From Ignavibacteriales bacterium (GTDB taxonomy: Bacteria; Bacteroidota; Ignavibacteria; Ignavibacteriales; SURF-24): a stretch of 64,000 nucleotides of DNA. Under the pieces are notes generated by a model, which was given only the letters and a program-made list of their open reading frames with translations, had not been told where the DNA came from and did not search any database. Below, piece after piece: positions 44,248 to 54,636 of the stretch (the first letter of the stretch is position 1; the number at the start of each line of letters is the position of its first letter). Where the stretch lies: assembly GCA_026390815.1 (NCBI GenBank), contig JAPLFH010000046.1, positions 124,001 through 188,000 of the forward strand, read 5' to 3'. Position numbers and translations under genes: made by a program.

Positions 44248-46338
44248 ATGGCTATGATGGCCAAGATGAGGAGTTTAGCACCAGCTTTTATTATTGCAGT
44301 TGGCGGAATTTTTGTGCTCTTTATGGTTATTTCCGATTCAAGTGTATTACAGATATTTGGACAACGTTCAAACGATGTTGGATCTGTAAATGGAGAAAAA
44401 ATATCATATCAACAATTTTCTGCTTTATTAGAACAGGCAAAACAAAGACAAAAATCGCAAACAGGTAAAGATGTTGATGAAGAAAATTCAGATTCATTTA
44501 ACGACCAGGTTTGGGATGCACTTGTTACTCAAGAACTTATTAAAAAACAAATAAAGAATTTTCATATAACTGTTACAGACCAGGAAATTAATGATGTTAT
44601 TTTTGGTACTAATCCACCTGATTTCTTAAAAAGGCAGTTTACAGATTCATTAGGCAGATTTAACCGCCAATTATATGAATCCACACTATTACAGCAGAAG
44701 AAAGAAGTTCTATTAGCTGTTGAAGAACAAGTTCGTCAAATGAAACTTCAGGAGAAATTGCAAAGTTACTTATTTGCAAGCATCACAGTTAGTGAAGGCG
44801 AAATTAGAAGAAAATTTATTGATCAAAATACTAAAATGAGCGGTGATTATGTTTTAGTTGATGTTAATTTAATTCCTGATGGTGACGTAAAAGTAACTCA
44901 GGAAGACTTGAAGAAATACTATGAAAAAAACATCGATAAATACAAAATTGAACATCAAAGAAAATTAAAATATGTTCTCTTCTCAAAACTTCCTTCAAGG
45001 GAAGATTCAGCTTCAATTAAAAATAACCTTGCTGCAATAGTTACGAAAGCGAAAGGTGATACAGCTTCATTCAAGTCTTATGTAGATATTTATTCTGAAC
45101 AACCTTATAAAAAAGACACGGTAAAACAAAATCAATTGCCTCCGGATGGTGGTGATTTATTTACAAATGCAAACAAAGGCGATTTAATTGGTCCACTTAT
45201 AACTAATGAAGGTTATGTTATATTTAAGTTGATAGATAAAGTTGCAGCTAAACAAACTACAGTTAAAGCATCTCACATTCTTATTCCACTTGGCGGGGAT
45301 GATAAAAAAGCTCAAGCTGATGCAATGGATGTGTACAATAAGTTAATTGCCGGGGCTGATTTCGCTCAACTTGCCAGAGAAAAATCCTCAGATTTCGGAA
45401 GCGGTAAAAAGGGAGGCGACGTAGGTTGGTTTGGTAAAGGACAGATGGTTAAGGAATTTGAAGATGCTTGCTTTAATGGAAACATTGGAGTTATACAAAA
45501 ACCAGTAAAAACTTCGTATGGTTATCATATAATTAAAGTAACTGGAAAAGCAAACACCGATTATGTCGTTGAAAAGATCGTTAATAAAATTAAAGCATCT
45601 GGTACAACAGTAGAAAATTCTTACAGCTCAGCAACTGATTTTGCTTATCTTGCTGGTAAAAGTGATTTTGATTCTGAAGTTAAACTGATGAATTACAAAG
45701 TGCAAGAGACTGCTCCATTCAAAGATGATGCTACTTACATTCCCGGTTTGGGAGCTAATAAAAGTTTAGTTGAATGGGCTTTTAAAAAAGATTTAAATGA
45801 TATCAGCGAAGTTTTCAAAGTTCCAAACGGATATATCATAGCAAAAATTTCTGAAATTACTAAAGCTGGAGTTAAGAAATTTGAAGAAGTAGAAAAATCG
45901 CTTGTTCCATTATCCACAAGAGAAATGAAATTTAATAAAGCAAAAACAATTGCTGAAAAGATTTATAGCCAGGTAAAGAGTGGTGCTATTCAATTGAATA
46001 ATGCAATTTCTTCATACAGTAGCGCACATTATGATACTACTGGTAATTTTACACCATCCCAAAGCATTACAAACGTTGGAAGAGATTTTACTTTTAACAG
46101 TAAAGCATTGGAAATTCCACTCGGTAAAATTTCAGAACCAGTTAAAGGTCAACGTGGATACTATCTATTAAGAATTACTAAGCGAACCTCGTTTGATGAA
46201 GCAGCATTTAAAATGCAGAGAAATACTTTGCGGGATAATACAATGCAGGAAAAGAAATCTTATTTCTTTAACCAGTGGTTAACACAATTAAAGAAAGAAT
46301 CTGATATTGTAGATAACAGAAGGTTATTCTTTAGATAA
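44248..46338 (+). CDS. Peptidylprolyl isomerase, PpiD/SurA-like periplasmic foldase
   Basis: 696 residues. One N-terminal membrane anchor (~11-28, LAPAFIIAVGGIFVLFMV) is followed by a SurA_N-like chaperone region with VNGEKISYQQFSALLEQ, then a parvulin rotamase domain (~345-430: KASHILIPLG, ADFAQLAREKSSD, GGDVGWFGKGQM and YGYHIIKV). A second rotamase-like region lies near the C-terminus. PpiD acts at the periplasmic face of the inner membrane on newly exported proteins. A good AGGAGG site precedes the ATG and a strong terminator follows. Confidence 0.9.
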   Translation: MAMMAKMRSLAPAFIIAVGGIFVLFMVISDSSVLQIFGQRSNDVGSVNGEKISYQQFSALLEQAKQRQKSQTGKDVDEENSDSFNDQVWDALVTQELIKKQIKNFHITVTDQEINDVIFGTNPPDFLKRQFTDSLGRFNRQLYESTLLQQKKEVLLAVEEQVRQMKLQEKLQSYLFASITVSEGEIRRKFIDQNTKMSGDYVLVDVNLIPDGDVKVTQEDLKKYYEKNIDKYKIEHQRKLKYVLFSKLPSREDSASIKNNLAAIVTKAKGDTASFKSYVDIYSEQPYKKDTVKQNQLPPDGGDLFTNANKGDLIGPLITNEGYVIFKLIDKVAAKQTTVKASHILIPLGGDDKKAQADAMDVYNKLIAGADFAQLAREKSSDFGSGKKGGDVGWFGKGQMVKEFEDACFNGNIGVIQKPVKTSYGYHIIKVTGKANTDYVVEKIVNKIKASGTTVENSYSSATDFAYLAGKSDFDSEVKLMNYKVQETAPFKDDATYIPGLGANKSLVEWAFKKDLNDISEVFKVPNGYIIAKISEITKAGVKKFEEVEKSLVPLSTREMKFNKAKTIAEKIYSQVKSGAIQLNNAISSYSSAHYDTTGNFTPSQSITNVGRDFTFNSKALEIPLGKISEPVKGQRGYYLLRITKRTSFDEAAFKMQRNTLRDNTMQEKKSYFFNQWLTQLKKESDIVDNRRLFFR

Positions 46339-46357
46339 AATATATAGATTATCATTT

Positions 46358-46387
46358 AAAGCCGTGACCGAAAATCACGGCTTTTTT
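46358..46387 (+). terminator. Rho-independent terminator after the PpiD-like gene
   Basis: AAAGCCGTGA/TCACGGCTTT around CCGAAAA, followed by a run of T, starts 20 bp after the stop at 46338. Confidence 0.9.
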
Positions 46388-46453
46388 ATTTTAGTTTTGA
46401 ACTTTCATTTGGAAAAAACTATTTTATAGTGTAGGATTGATAAATTTTGATAT

Positions 46454-47170
46454 ATGAAAATAAATCTTTCAATATTTTTAATAATTGTATTATTGCCATT
46501 AGGTACCCTCAAGGCGCAATTTTCCTATGAGCTATTTAATATTAGTCTAAATGGAAATTACACTACAAGCGCTAAAATTTATTTAAATCCCAATTCTTCG
46601 GACATTGATTTGAAAAATCGTTCTAATCCAGTTGAGGATATTTTAAGTCCATCAATTGATTTACGATATGCTTTTACTGAGGAAATCTACTTTGGATTAG
46701 AAATAGAATATCTTAAAAAAGTTGGGACACAAGTTCTAACAGTTTTAGGAACTGGTGGAACAAAATCAATTTCTATAGAAGATGGATTTAAAGTAATTCC
46801 CATAGAATTATCTCTCTATTATCTTCTTCCTTTTTCTTCAGAAAAATTTAAGTTCTTGATAGGTGGAGGTGCTGCATATTATTATGGATCTCATATTAGA
46901 AAATTTGGGGATGAGGAAATATCAAATGTTAAAAGAGATTTCGCCTATGGTATACAGGTGAGTGCAACAGCTGATTATTTTGTGCTAAATTTCTTATCTA
47001 TCCGTACCGAAATGAAATTTAGAGATCCTGAATTTGAAATTACAAGCAAGTACAATAAATCAACTGTGAATTATAAAGGTGAAACTATCAGGATTTATCA
47101 AGAAAAATTTGATTCAAAAATAAATATTGATGGAGTAACCTTTATTTTAGGACTGGCTTTTCACTTTTAA
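46454..47170 (+). CDS. Hypothetical outer-membrane beta-barrel protein
   Basis: 238 residues with a signal peptide (~1-21, ending TLKAQ). The mature part is a series of amphipathic strands (YFGLEIEYLKKVG, FLIGGGAAYYYGS, LSIRTEMKFRD) ending in the terminal strand TFILGLAFHF with a final phenylalanine, typical of OmpA/OmpW-type small barrels. No named family. aroK starts 12 bp after its stop, so it is probably co-transcribed with the aro genes. Confidence 0.75.
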   Translation: MKINLSIFLIIVLLPLGTLKAQFSYELFNISLNGNYTTSAKIYLNPNSSDIDLKNRSNPVEDILSPSIDLRYAFTEEIYFGLEIEYLKKVGTQVLTVLGTGGTKSISIEDGFKVIPIELSLYYLLPFSSEKFKFLIGGGAAYYYGSHIRKFGDEEISNVKRDFAYGIQVSATADYFVLNFLSIRTEMKFRDPEFEITSKYNKSTVNYKGETIRIYQEKFDSKINIDGVTFILGLAFHF

Positions 47171-47182
47171 TTTTATGTTAAT

Positions 47183-47731
47183 ATGAGCATCAAGATTGTT
47201 TATCTAAATGGATTTATGGCTTCTGGAAAAAGTACAATTGGGCCAATCCTTGCCAATACGCTTGGCTGGGATTTTTATGATCTCGATAAATTAATTGAAG
47301 ATGAAGTTGGAAAACCAGTCGTTCAAATTTTTGAAGATGACGGAGAAAAATTTTTCCGGGATAAAGAAACGGAAATCCTTACAAAATTATCAGTGCAAGA
47401 AAATGTCATTATTTCACTTGGTGGAGGAACTTCAGTTCATAACAACAACCTGGAAATAATTAAAAGAACTGGAAAAGTAATTTATTTGAAAGCTTCACCA
47501 GAGGCGTTATACAAAAGATTGAGATTTAAAAGAGATAGACCACTTATTAACAGAGAAGTTGTTGTTGAATCTAAAAATAAGCTTCGATTAAAAATTTCTC
47601 AGCTTCTGCAGCAGAGAGAACCTTTTTATGAACAAGCCGATTATATAATCGACACGGAAATTTTTCAAATTGGTTATACCGTAGACAAAATTGCCAAAAT
47701 AATTTACAAGAGTATTAATGAAAAAAATTGA
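47183..47731 (+). CDS. aroK: Shikimate kinase
   Basis: AroK phosphorylates shikimate at O3 with ATP. The P-loop is GFMASGKST (10-18), DLDKLIEDEVGKPVVQIF carries the shikimate-binding aspartates, and SLGGGTSV and KRDRPL form the substrate and lid regions. The 182 residues are normal. Its last 14 bp overlap the start of aroB, so the two are coupled. Confidence 0.95.
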   Translation: MSIKIVYLNGFMASGKSTIGPILANTLGWDFYDLDKLIEDEVGKPVVQIFEDDGEKFFRDKETEILTKLSVQENVIISLGGGTSVHNNNLEIIKRTGKVIYLKASPEALYKRLRFKRDRPLINREVVVESKNKLRLKISQLLQQREPFYEQADYIIDTEIFQIGYTVDKIAKIIYKSINEKN

Positions 47732-48812
47732 TGTTAAGTTAAAGACAAATCCTTATTCGATTTTTGTTGGTAAAAATATTTTATCTGGAATTCTTAAAAA
47801 ACATGATTGGAAAAGCGTTTCTAAAATTCTCATAATAACAGATTCGAACATTGCTGCTCTTTATACTGAGAAAATTAAAAAAATCTTTCAGGTTGTTCCC
47901 AAAGAGAAAATGATGTTCGTAATTAAAGCCGGGGAAGAATCCAAATCTTCTAAAACTCTTTCAGAAATTTATTCATTCCTAATACAGAATAATTATGGAA
48001 GAGATTCATTTATTGTTGCACTTGGTGGTGGAGTGGTAGGTGATATTTCAGGTTATGCTGCGGCAACTTATATGCGCGGTATTTCTTATTGCCAGGTTCC
48101 TACTACTTTATTAGCTGCGGTTGATAGTTCGGTTGGAGGTAAAACAGGTGTAAATTTTCTAAAAACAAAAAATATAGTGGGCGCATTCTACCAACCCAAA
48201 TTTGTTGTAGCTGATTTAGATTTTTTAACTACATTACCGGCGGAAGAGTGGACATGTGGATTAGGTGAAGTTTTAAAATATTGTTTTTTATCTGATTCCA
48301 ATTCAATTAATTACTTCCAGAAAAATCTTGAAAAAATTTTGAATAATGATTTAATGTTAATTGAAAAAATTATTATCGATTCTGTTAAAATTAAATCCGC
48401 AGTAGTTACACAGGATGAAAAAGAATTGGGACTCCGACAAATTCTTAACCTTGGTCATACATTTGCTCATGGATTTGAAAGTCTGCTCAAGTACAAAATT
48501 AAGCATGGAGAAGCTGTAATTGCAGGAATTGGTTGTTCAATAATTCTATCTTATAAAATTGGGATTCTAAGCAAAGAAAAGTTTTTGAATTTTGTTAATT
48601 TGATTAAAATGTTTGAAGCTAAAATAAATTTAAAGAAATTAAACAAAAACAAATTGTACGATGCGATGTTAAAGGACAAGAAAAATAAATTGGGAAAGAT
48701 AAAATTTGTTCTTCTTAAAGATATTGGACAGGTATTAATTGGTGTAGAAGCCGATAAACAGCAAGTTATGGATACTTTTAATGATTACACCTATTACTTT
48801 GAAAACAAATAA
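47718..48812 (+). CDS. aroB: 3-Dehydroquinate synthase
   Basis: AroB forms 3-dehydroquinate from DAHP with NAD and a divalent metal. Typical blocks are KAGEESKSS, the NAD-binding VALGGGVVGDISGYAAATYMRG, VPTTLLAAVDSSVGGKTGVN, and the metal ligands in GLGEVLKY and NLGHTFAHGFE (first histidine group) and KHGEAV. 364 residues is the family length. It overlaps aroK by 14 bp. Confidence 0.96.
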   Translation: MKKIDVKLKTNPYSIFVGKNILSGILKKHDWKSVSKILIITDSNIAALYTEKIKKIFQVVPKEKMMFVIKAGEESKSSKTLSEIYSFLIQNNYGRDSFIVALGGGVVGDISGYAAATYMRGISYCQVPTTLLAAVDSSVGGKTGVNFLKTKNIVGAFYQPKFVVADLDFLTTLPAEEWTCGLGEVLKYCFLSDSNSINYFQKNLEKILNNDLMLIEKIIIDSVKIKSAVVTQDEKELGLRQILNLGHTFAHGFESLLKYKIKHGEAVIAGIGCSIILSYKIGILSKEKFLNFVNLIKMFEAKINLKKLNKNKLYDAMLKDKKNKLGKIKFVLLKDIGQVLIGVEADKQQVMDTFNDYTYYFENK

Positions 48813-48851
48813 GCAATTTTTAATAATTTTGTTGATATAAAAGTAGCTGGA

Positions 48852-49256
48852 TCATTCAACATTCATTTTTTGATAAGCATTATAAAATTTAGCACAAAAA
48901 TTCCGTACTCTCTTACTTTCATCAAATTTTGCTGCTTGCTTTACCATAAAAACTCCCCTTGGATTTCCAATTTTTATTAGTGATAAAGCAGCCTGGATAC
49001 GGGCACTTTCTTCGCTTTCTGAATGTAACATTTTAACTAATGGTAAAACTGCTCTTTCTGTTTTGTATTCGCCCAAATAATAGGCAGAGCTAATCCGTAA
49101 ACCAAGATTGTCAGAACTTACTCCTTCTAACAAATTATCTTCGATAGCTTCAATATTTGTATTTACTTTAGCTTTTTTTGGATTTTCGGCATAAACCGAA
49201 GCACTAAAAATTAAAGTGCTTAATAAGATCAAGAAAATTAAAAAACGTGTCTTCAT
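48852..49256 (-). CDS. Small exported HEAT-repeat protein
   Basis: The ATG at 49256 is preferred because AAAGGG lies just upstream; the in-frame TTG at 49271 is the alternative. The signal peptide MKTRFLIFLILLSTLIFSAS-VYA is followed by two or three HEAT-like helix pairs (LGLRISSAYYLGEYKTERAV, ARIQAALSLIKIGNPRGV). 134 residues. Probably a periplasmic protein-binding helper; no specific role can be named. It is convergent with aroB. Confidence 0.75.
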   Translation of the reverse strand: MKTRFLIFLILLSTLIFSASVYAENPKKAKVNTNIEAIEDNLLEGVSSDNLGLRISSAYYLGEYKTERAVLPLVKMLHSESEESARIQAALSLIKIGNPRGVFMVKQAAKFDESKRVRNFCAKFYNAYQKMNVE

Positions 49257-49710
49257 TTTTGTCCCTTTCAATGTAAAACTTTTTTCTTTTCAATACTTAT
49301 GACGATTACTTATTCAAATAAGTTGCTACATAATCATGTGGTTTTTATAAATTATGGTTGAAAAATTATGAGTTTAATTTGGTACTCGATTTGAAATGAT
49401 AGTTGTCTTTAGGAATTATTATCAGCATTTATTAGTGGAGCTTTTATTTCGTTAAACTTATACTAATTTCCATAGGTTTAAGCAAGAAATATTTTATATA
49501 ATTTATGCTTTAAATTTCTCTTTTCTTAAATCCCATTATAATGTATTTTTCTCAAGTCGATAATAACGGGTAAGCGGCTTATAAAACAAAAGCCTGGATT
49601 TGCTTGGTAAAATTATTATAGAACAGTTGCACTTGTAAGGAAGATTATTCATATCAATAAAAATTAAAAATTTTAAAATGAAGTTCACCAATAAAATATT
49701 TAGGAGATTT
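49257..49710. other. Intergenic gap with no recognised gene
   Basis: About 450 bp between divergent genes (the HEAT protein on minus, the GHL10-type hydrolase on plus). It must hold both promoters. I see no ORF, hairpin or RNA gene in it. Confidence 0.5.
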
Positions 49711-52104
49711 ATGACCAGAAAATTAATCTATCTGTTTTTCATTCTAATCAGTATAAATTTATTTTCACAATCGCCGTTACGTAAAAGTGAAATGAGAGGA
49801 GTATGGGTTGCATCTTTGGGAATTGATTGGCCTAAAACCCAGGGAACAAGCTCTTCTGCTATTCAGGCTCAAAAGAATGAATTAGTTGCTCTTTTCAATT
49901 CTCACAAAAGTTATGGAATGAACGCAATCTTTTTTCACGTTCGCCCAATGTGCGATGCAGTTTATAATAGTAAAATTGAACCATGGTCTGCCTATTTAAC
50001 GGGCGATCAGGGTGTAGCACCATCAGATCCAAATTACGATCCTTTAAAGCTTGCAATTGAAGAAGCGCATAAACGTGGAATGGAACTTCATGCGTGGTTA
50101 AATCCATACAGAGCGGAATCATCCGGCGGTAGTGCTGTTTCAGCAAATCATGTTATTAATAAACATCCGGAATGGATTATTAAATGCAACGGGTCAGAAT
50201 ACCGATTTTTAAATCCAGGTTTACCGGAAGTGCGCAACTACGTTGTAAATGTAATTATGGATATCGTAAGGCGATATGATGTGGATGGAATTCACTTTGA
50301 TGATTATTTTTATCCTTATACGGATTACGGTTCCTTTAATGATAACGCCACTTTTCAACTTTATCCAAACGGTTTTACTGATAAAGCTAACTGGAGAGAG
50401 AACAACGTTAACCTTTTACTTACAATGATAAATGATAGTATTAAAGCTGTTAAACCCTGGATTAAATTTGGCATTAGTCCTTCTGGAAATCCCGGTGTTA
50501 ATAGTTCTATTTTTTGCGATCCGGTAGTATGGTTAAAAGGTGATTATGTTGATGAAAATGGTGTACAACAAACTGGTCCGCCATATATCGATTATATTCT
50601 TCCACAGCTTTATTGGGTAAAATATAATGGCAATCTTAGCTATTGGTCAGGAACTTCTTTTCTAAATGGTAGACATCTTTACATTGGTGAACCAGCTTAC
50701 CGGTATACAACAACTGATTTTTCTGTAAATGAATTAGGATGGGAAATTACAACAAACCGAAATACTCCAACCGTAAATGGTTGCGTATATTTCAGTTCCA
50801 AGAGTGTTACTAGTAATTTAGCTGGCTGCAACGATTCCTTGAAATATAATTATTATATTCATCCTTCATCAATTCCTAAAATGGATTGGCTGCCTGGTGG
50901 CAACACTAAACCAAATGCACCATCAAATTTAAGATTTGAAAAAAATGCTTCAAGCAATAAGTACGAACTTCATTGGGACAAATCTTTACCTGCTTCCGAC
51001 GGTGACACTGCATTTGCATATTTAATTTACCGGTTTAACATTACTCCTGTTGCCGTTGATGACGCTGCAAATATTTTTGGATATACTGGTACCGGAGAAA
51101 ATTATCTCCCATCCGCAGAAGCAAAATATTCTGTTACAAAAGGAAATTATTACGTGGTAACAGCAATTGACAGGTATGGAAATGAAAGCGATGCAAGTGC
51201 GTATGTACTTTTTTATTCGGCTGATTTAATTCCTGGTAAACCAGAATTAATTTCTCCGGCAAACGGGGATGCAAGCCAGCCTGCTACTGCAAACTTAAAA
51301 TGGGGCGGGGTAACAAATGCAGAAAGGTATCAAATTCAAGTTTCCAAGGACCCTAGTTTTAATACTATTAATTATAATCTTTTTGAATATAAATCTTTAT
51401 CTATTCTTTTTAATCAAGTAAGACCAGGCAATAAATATTATTGGCGGGTGAAAGCTTTTGGGGTTGTAGGAGAAAGTGAATTTTCTGATGTCTTCAATTT
51501 TAGTTCTGGGATTCCTTTACCACCCACACTAATTGAACCGGAACATGCAAATACACAGGTTGTTGTAACACCAACATTTAAGTGGCACAAATCCAGCAAT
51601 ACAACATCTTATCATTTAAAACTTTCAACTTCTGTTCAATTTAGTAATGGTACATTTATAATTGATAAAGTTGTTAATGACACTTTCTATACTATTACAA
51701 CTCAACTTGCCACACTTAAAAATTATTACTGGCGCGTGAGTTCAAAAAATTCTGTTGGTGAAGGAGATTGGTCTGCACAATTTGGATTTAGAACAAGATC
51801 TACTGTTGATGTCCGGGATGAAAACGGAATTCCGATTACTACTAAACTAAATCAAAATTATCCCAATCCTTTTAATCCTTCTACAGTTATTAGTTATCAA
51901 CTATCTGGTAAAAGTAATGTATCGTTAAAGATTTTTGATGTACTGGGAAATGAAGTAATAACTTTAATAGAGCAGGAACAATCTGGAGGATTTTATAATT
52001 ATCCATTGTCAATTTCTAATTATCAATTACCAAGCGGAATTTACTTTTACAGACTTCAGACCGATAATTACATTGAGACAAGGAAACTAATAATCCTAAA
52101 ATAA
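49711..52104 (+). CDS. Secreted GHL10-type glycosyl hydrolase-like protein with T9SS sorting domain (copy 1)
   Basis: The ATG at 49711 follows AGGAG closely and gives a clean signal peptide (MTRKLIYLFFILISINLFSQ); an upstream ATG at 49678 is less likely. The 797-residue protein has a GHL10/DUF187 TIM-barrel domain (~30-370) with MRGVWVASLGIDWPKT, ELHAWLNPYRAE and DGIHFDDYFYPY, whose acidic residues are candidate catalytic groups. Two fibronectin-III-like domains follow (~410-700), then the T9SS sorting domain with NYPNPFNPSTVISY and SGIYFYRLQT. Related enzymes are thought to act on cell-wall or polysaccharide glycans. A paralogue follows 30 bp downstream. Confidence 0.92.
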   Translation: MTRKLIYLFFILISINLFSQSPLRKSEMRGVWVASLGIDWPKTQGTSSSAIQAQKNELVALFNSHKSYGMNAIFFHVRPMCDAVYNSKIEPWSAYLTGDQGVAPSDPNYDPLKLAIEEAHKRGMELHAWLNPYRAESSGGSAVSANHVINKHPEWIIKCNGSEYRFLNPGLPEVRNYVVNVIMDIVRRYDVDGIHFDDYFYPYTDYGSFNDNATFQLYPNGFTDKANWRENNVNLLLTMINDSIKAVKPWIKFGISPSGNPGVNSSIFCDPVVWLKGDYVDENGVQQTGPPYIDYILPQLYWVKYNGNLSYWSGTSFLNGRHLYIGEPAYRYTTTDFSVNELGWEITTNRNTPTVNGCVYFSSKSVTSNLAGCNDSLKYNYYIHPSSIPKMDWLPGGNTKPNAPSNLRFEKNASSNKYELHWDKSLPASDGDTAFAYLIYRFNITPVAVDDAANIFGYTGTGENYLPSAEAKYSVTKGNYYVVTAIDRYGNESDASAYVLFYSADLIPGKPELISPANGDASQPATANLKWGGVTNAERYQIQVSKDPSFNTINYNLFEYKSLSILFNQVRPGNKYYWRVKAFGVVGESEFSDVFNFSSGIPLPPTLIEPEHANTQVVVTPTFKWHKSSNTTSYHLKLSTSVQFSNGTFIIDKVVNDTFYTITTQLATLKNYYWRVSSKNSVGEGDWSAQFGFRTRSTVDVRDENGIPITTKLNQNYPNPFNPSTVISYQLSGKSNVSLKIFDVLGNEVITLIEQEQSGGFYNYPLSISNYQLPSGIYFYRLQTDNYIETRKLIILK

Positions 52105-52134
52105 ATTTACGCTAAAAATTAAATTGAGTTCAGA

Positions 52135-54507
52135 ATGAAAAAATTCTTGTTACTGTTAGTTATGATTTCAAGTATTCAAATGCTTTATGCACAATCCAAT
52201 CCTCCCAAAAGAGAAATGCGTGGAGTATGGGTTGCTTCATTAGGAATCGATTGGCCAAGTTCAGTAGGAACAAGTTTATCAACTATCCAGGCACAAAAGC
52301 AAAGCATAAGCGATCTCTTCGAAAATCATAAAAAATTAAATATGAATGCAATTTTTTTTCACATTCGACCCCATTGCGATGCAGTTTATAAAAGCAGCAT
52401 TGAGCCCTGGTCTCAATATTTAACAGGAACACAAGGAGTAGCTCCAGTGGATCCTGATTATGATCCGCTAACAGTTGCAATTGAAGAAGCCCATAAACGC
52501 GGTATGGAATTACATGCCTGGCTAAATCCTTATAGAGCTTTGCTTAGTAGTGGAAATATTAGTTCGGTTTCTGCACAACATGTAATTAAAAAACATCCGG
52601 AATGGATTATTAAATGCAGTGGAAGTGAGTATAGGTTTTTGGATCCAGGCAATCCACGTGTAAGAGATTACCTTATTACCGTTATAATGGATATTGTTAG
52701 AAGGTATGATTTAGATGGAATTCACTTTGATGATTATTTCTATCCTTATTCTGATTATGGTACTTTTAATGATGATGCTTCGTATAGTAAATATAAATAT
52801 GGTTTTACAAGTAAAACTTCCTGGAGAAAAAACAATGTAAATCTTCTTTTGAAGATGATTAATGATAGTATAAAAGCTGTAAAACCATATCTTAAATTTG
52901 GAATTAGTCCATCCGGTAATCCTTCCGTTAATACAGGAATTTATTGCGATCCATCTGCCTGGTTAAAAGGTACTTATACAGATACTCTTGGTGTAGCTCA
53001 TACTGATGGACCTTACATTGATTATATTCTTCCTCAATTGTATTGGGTTAGATATAATAATCAGCTCCCAAATTGGAGCACTACTTCTTTTCTTAATAAT
53101 CGCCATCTTTATATAGGTCACGCTGCTTACAGATATTCAGAATCTAGTTTTCCAAAAGATGAATTAACCTGGGAAATTAATAAGAACAGATCTACTGCAA
53201 CAATAAATGGTAGCGTTTACTATAATTCCAGCAGCGTAATTGGGAACAATGCAGGATGTGCTGACACACTTAGAAATAATTTTTACAGGTTTCCAGCATT
53301 AATTCCTACCATGAATTGGAAAGATACTCTTCCTCCGAACCAACCAAGAAATATTCGTTTCGGAAGATTACCGGGTACCGGCGTAGATGCACTTCAATGG
53401 GATAGTCCATATCAGGCAAATGATGGTGATAGTGCTTTTCAATTTATTATTTATAGAATTAATTCTTCGGCAATATATCCTGAGGATATAAACAAAGCAG
53501 GTAACATTGTTTATATGACTGATTCAAAAAATTATATTCCAATTATTTCTGATGCCGGGAATTATTATTTTGTAACAGCAACTGATAGAAACTGGAACGA
53601 GGGTTCACCAACAATTGCAATAGAAATTCAACAACCCAATTCTCCATTATTAAAATTTCCACAAAACAAAGAGAACAACCAGCGCGATACTGTAATTTTA
53701 AAATGGGACTATTCACCTTTTTCCGGAAGCTACCAATTGCAGGTTTCAACTGATTCATTGTTTTCTACTTTTCTTGTAAACAAGTCTGGAATTAAAGACA
53801 CTTTTTATGTAGTTACTAGTTTATCGGGACAGCAGAAATATTTTTGGAAAGTAAAATCAATAAATGCTGTAGGAACAAGTGAATATTCTTCAACATTTAA
53901 TTTTATTACTGGATTCCCAACTATTCCATTTCAACAATCGCCTTCAAAATCTTCACTTAATATTAATATTAATCCAACTTTTATTTGGAACAAAGAATAC
54001 TTTGCACAAAATTATGGATTTCAACTTGCTACAGCTATAACAATTACTCCTCAATCATTGGTAGTTGATACAATGGGTGTGATTGATACAACTATCAGCA
54101 TTAAAAATTTAACATTAAATAAAAATTATTTTTGGCGAATTAAAGCAGCAAATCAATTTGGAATTAGTGCATGGTCACCAATCTGGGGTTTCAAAACACA
54201 ATCAACAGTTGGTGTAGTGGAAGAAAATGGATTACCAAAAGAATTTAAGCTGATGCAGAATTATCCAAATCCATTTAATCCAATTACCATCATCAATTAT
54301 CATACTTCGGCAGTTAGCAAAGTAACACTAAAAATATTTGATATTTTGGGAAATGAATTAGGGACATTAGTGAACGAAGAAAAACCAGCGGGGTATTATA
54401 GTTACCAGTTTTCAGCTACTAATTTACAATTATCAAGCGGAGTTTATTTTTACACTTTGAAGGCTGGAGATTTTGTACAAACACGTAAGATGGTAGTTCT
54501 TAAATAA
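52135..54507 (+). CDS. Secreted GHL10-type glycosyl hydrolase-like protein with T9SS sorting domain (copy 2)
   Basis: A 790-residue paralogue of the preceding gene with the same layout. It has a signal peptide (to MLYAQ), the GHL10 barrel with MRGVWVASLGIDWPSS, ELHAWLNPYRAL and DGIHFDDYFYPY, fibronectin-III-like repeats with YFWKVKSINAVGTSEYS, and a T9SS domain with NYPNPFNPITIINY and SGVYFYTLKAGDFVQTRKM. The catalytic half is much closer to copy 1 than the linker half, so the pair arose by duplication with faster change in the repeats. A strong terminator ends the unit. Confidence 0.92.
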   Translation: MKKFLLLLVMISSIQMLYAQSNPPKREMRGVWVASLGIDWPSSVGTSLSTIQAQKQSISDLFENHKKLNMNAIFFHIRPHCDAVYKSSIEPWSQYLTGTQGVAPVDPDYDPLTVAIEEAHKRGMELHAWLNPYRALLSSGNISSVSAQHVIKKHPEWIIKCSGSEYRFLDPGNPRVRDYLITVIMDIVRRYDLDGIHFDDYFYPYSDYGTFNDDASYSKYKYGFTSKTSWRKNNVNLLLKMINDSIKAVKPYLKFGISPSGNPSVNTGIYCDPSAWLKGTYTDTLGVAHTDGPYIDYILPQLYWVRYNNQLPNWSTTSFLNNRHLYIGHAAYRYSESSFPKDELTWEINKNRSTATINGSVYYNSSSVIGNNAGCADTLRNNFYRFPALIPTMNWKDTLPPNQPRNIRFGRLPGTGVDALQWDSPYQANDGDSAFQFIIYRINSSAIYPEDINKAGNIVYMTDSKNYIPIISDAGNYYFVTATDRNWNEGSPTIAIEIQQPNSPLLKFPQNKENNQRDTVILKWDYSPFSGSYQLQVSTDSLFSTFLVNKSGIKDTFYVVTSLSGQQKYFWKVKSINAVGTSEYSSTFNFITGFPTIPFQQSPSKSSLNININPTFIWNKEYFAQNYGFQLATAITITPQSLVVDTMGVIDTTISIKNLTLNKNYFWRIKAANQFGISAWSPIWGFKTQSTVGVVEENGLPKEFKLMQNYPNPFNPITIINYHTSAVSKVTLKIFDILGNELGTLVNEEKPAGYYSYQFSATNLQLSSGVYFYTLKAGDFVQTRKMVVLK

Positions 54508-54530
54508 AATTTGAGATTGAATTCAGAACT

Positions 54531-54564
54531 GGATTTTCCAATGTACAATTACATTGGAAAATCC
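54531..54564 (+). terminator. Strong hairpin terminator after the hydrolase pair
   Basis: A perfect 15-bp stem, GGATTTTCCAATGTA/TACATTGGAAAATCC, with a 4-nt loop begins 23 bp after the stop at 54507 and is followed by TTTCTTT. Confidence 0.85.
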
Positions 54565-54636
54565 TTTCTTTAAAAATTATTCTCTTTGCGGCTGATTCTA
54601 AGAGATAGTTAGTTATGCAGCAATAATTTGTTTTTA

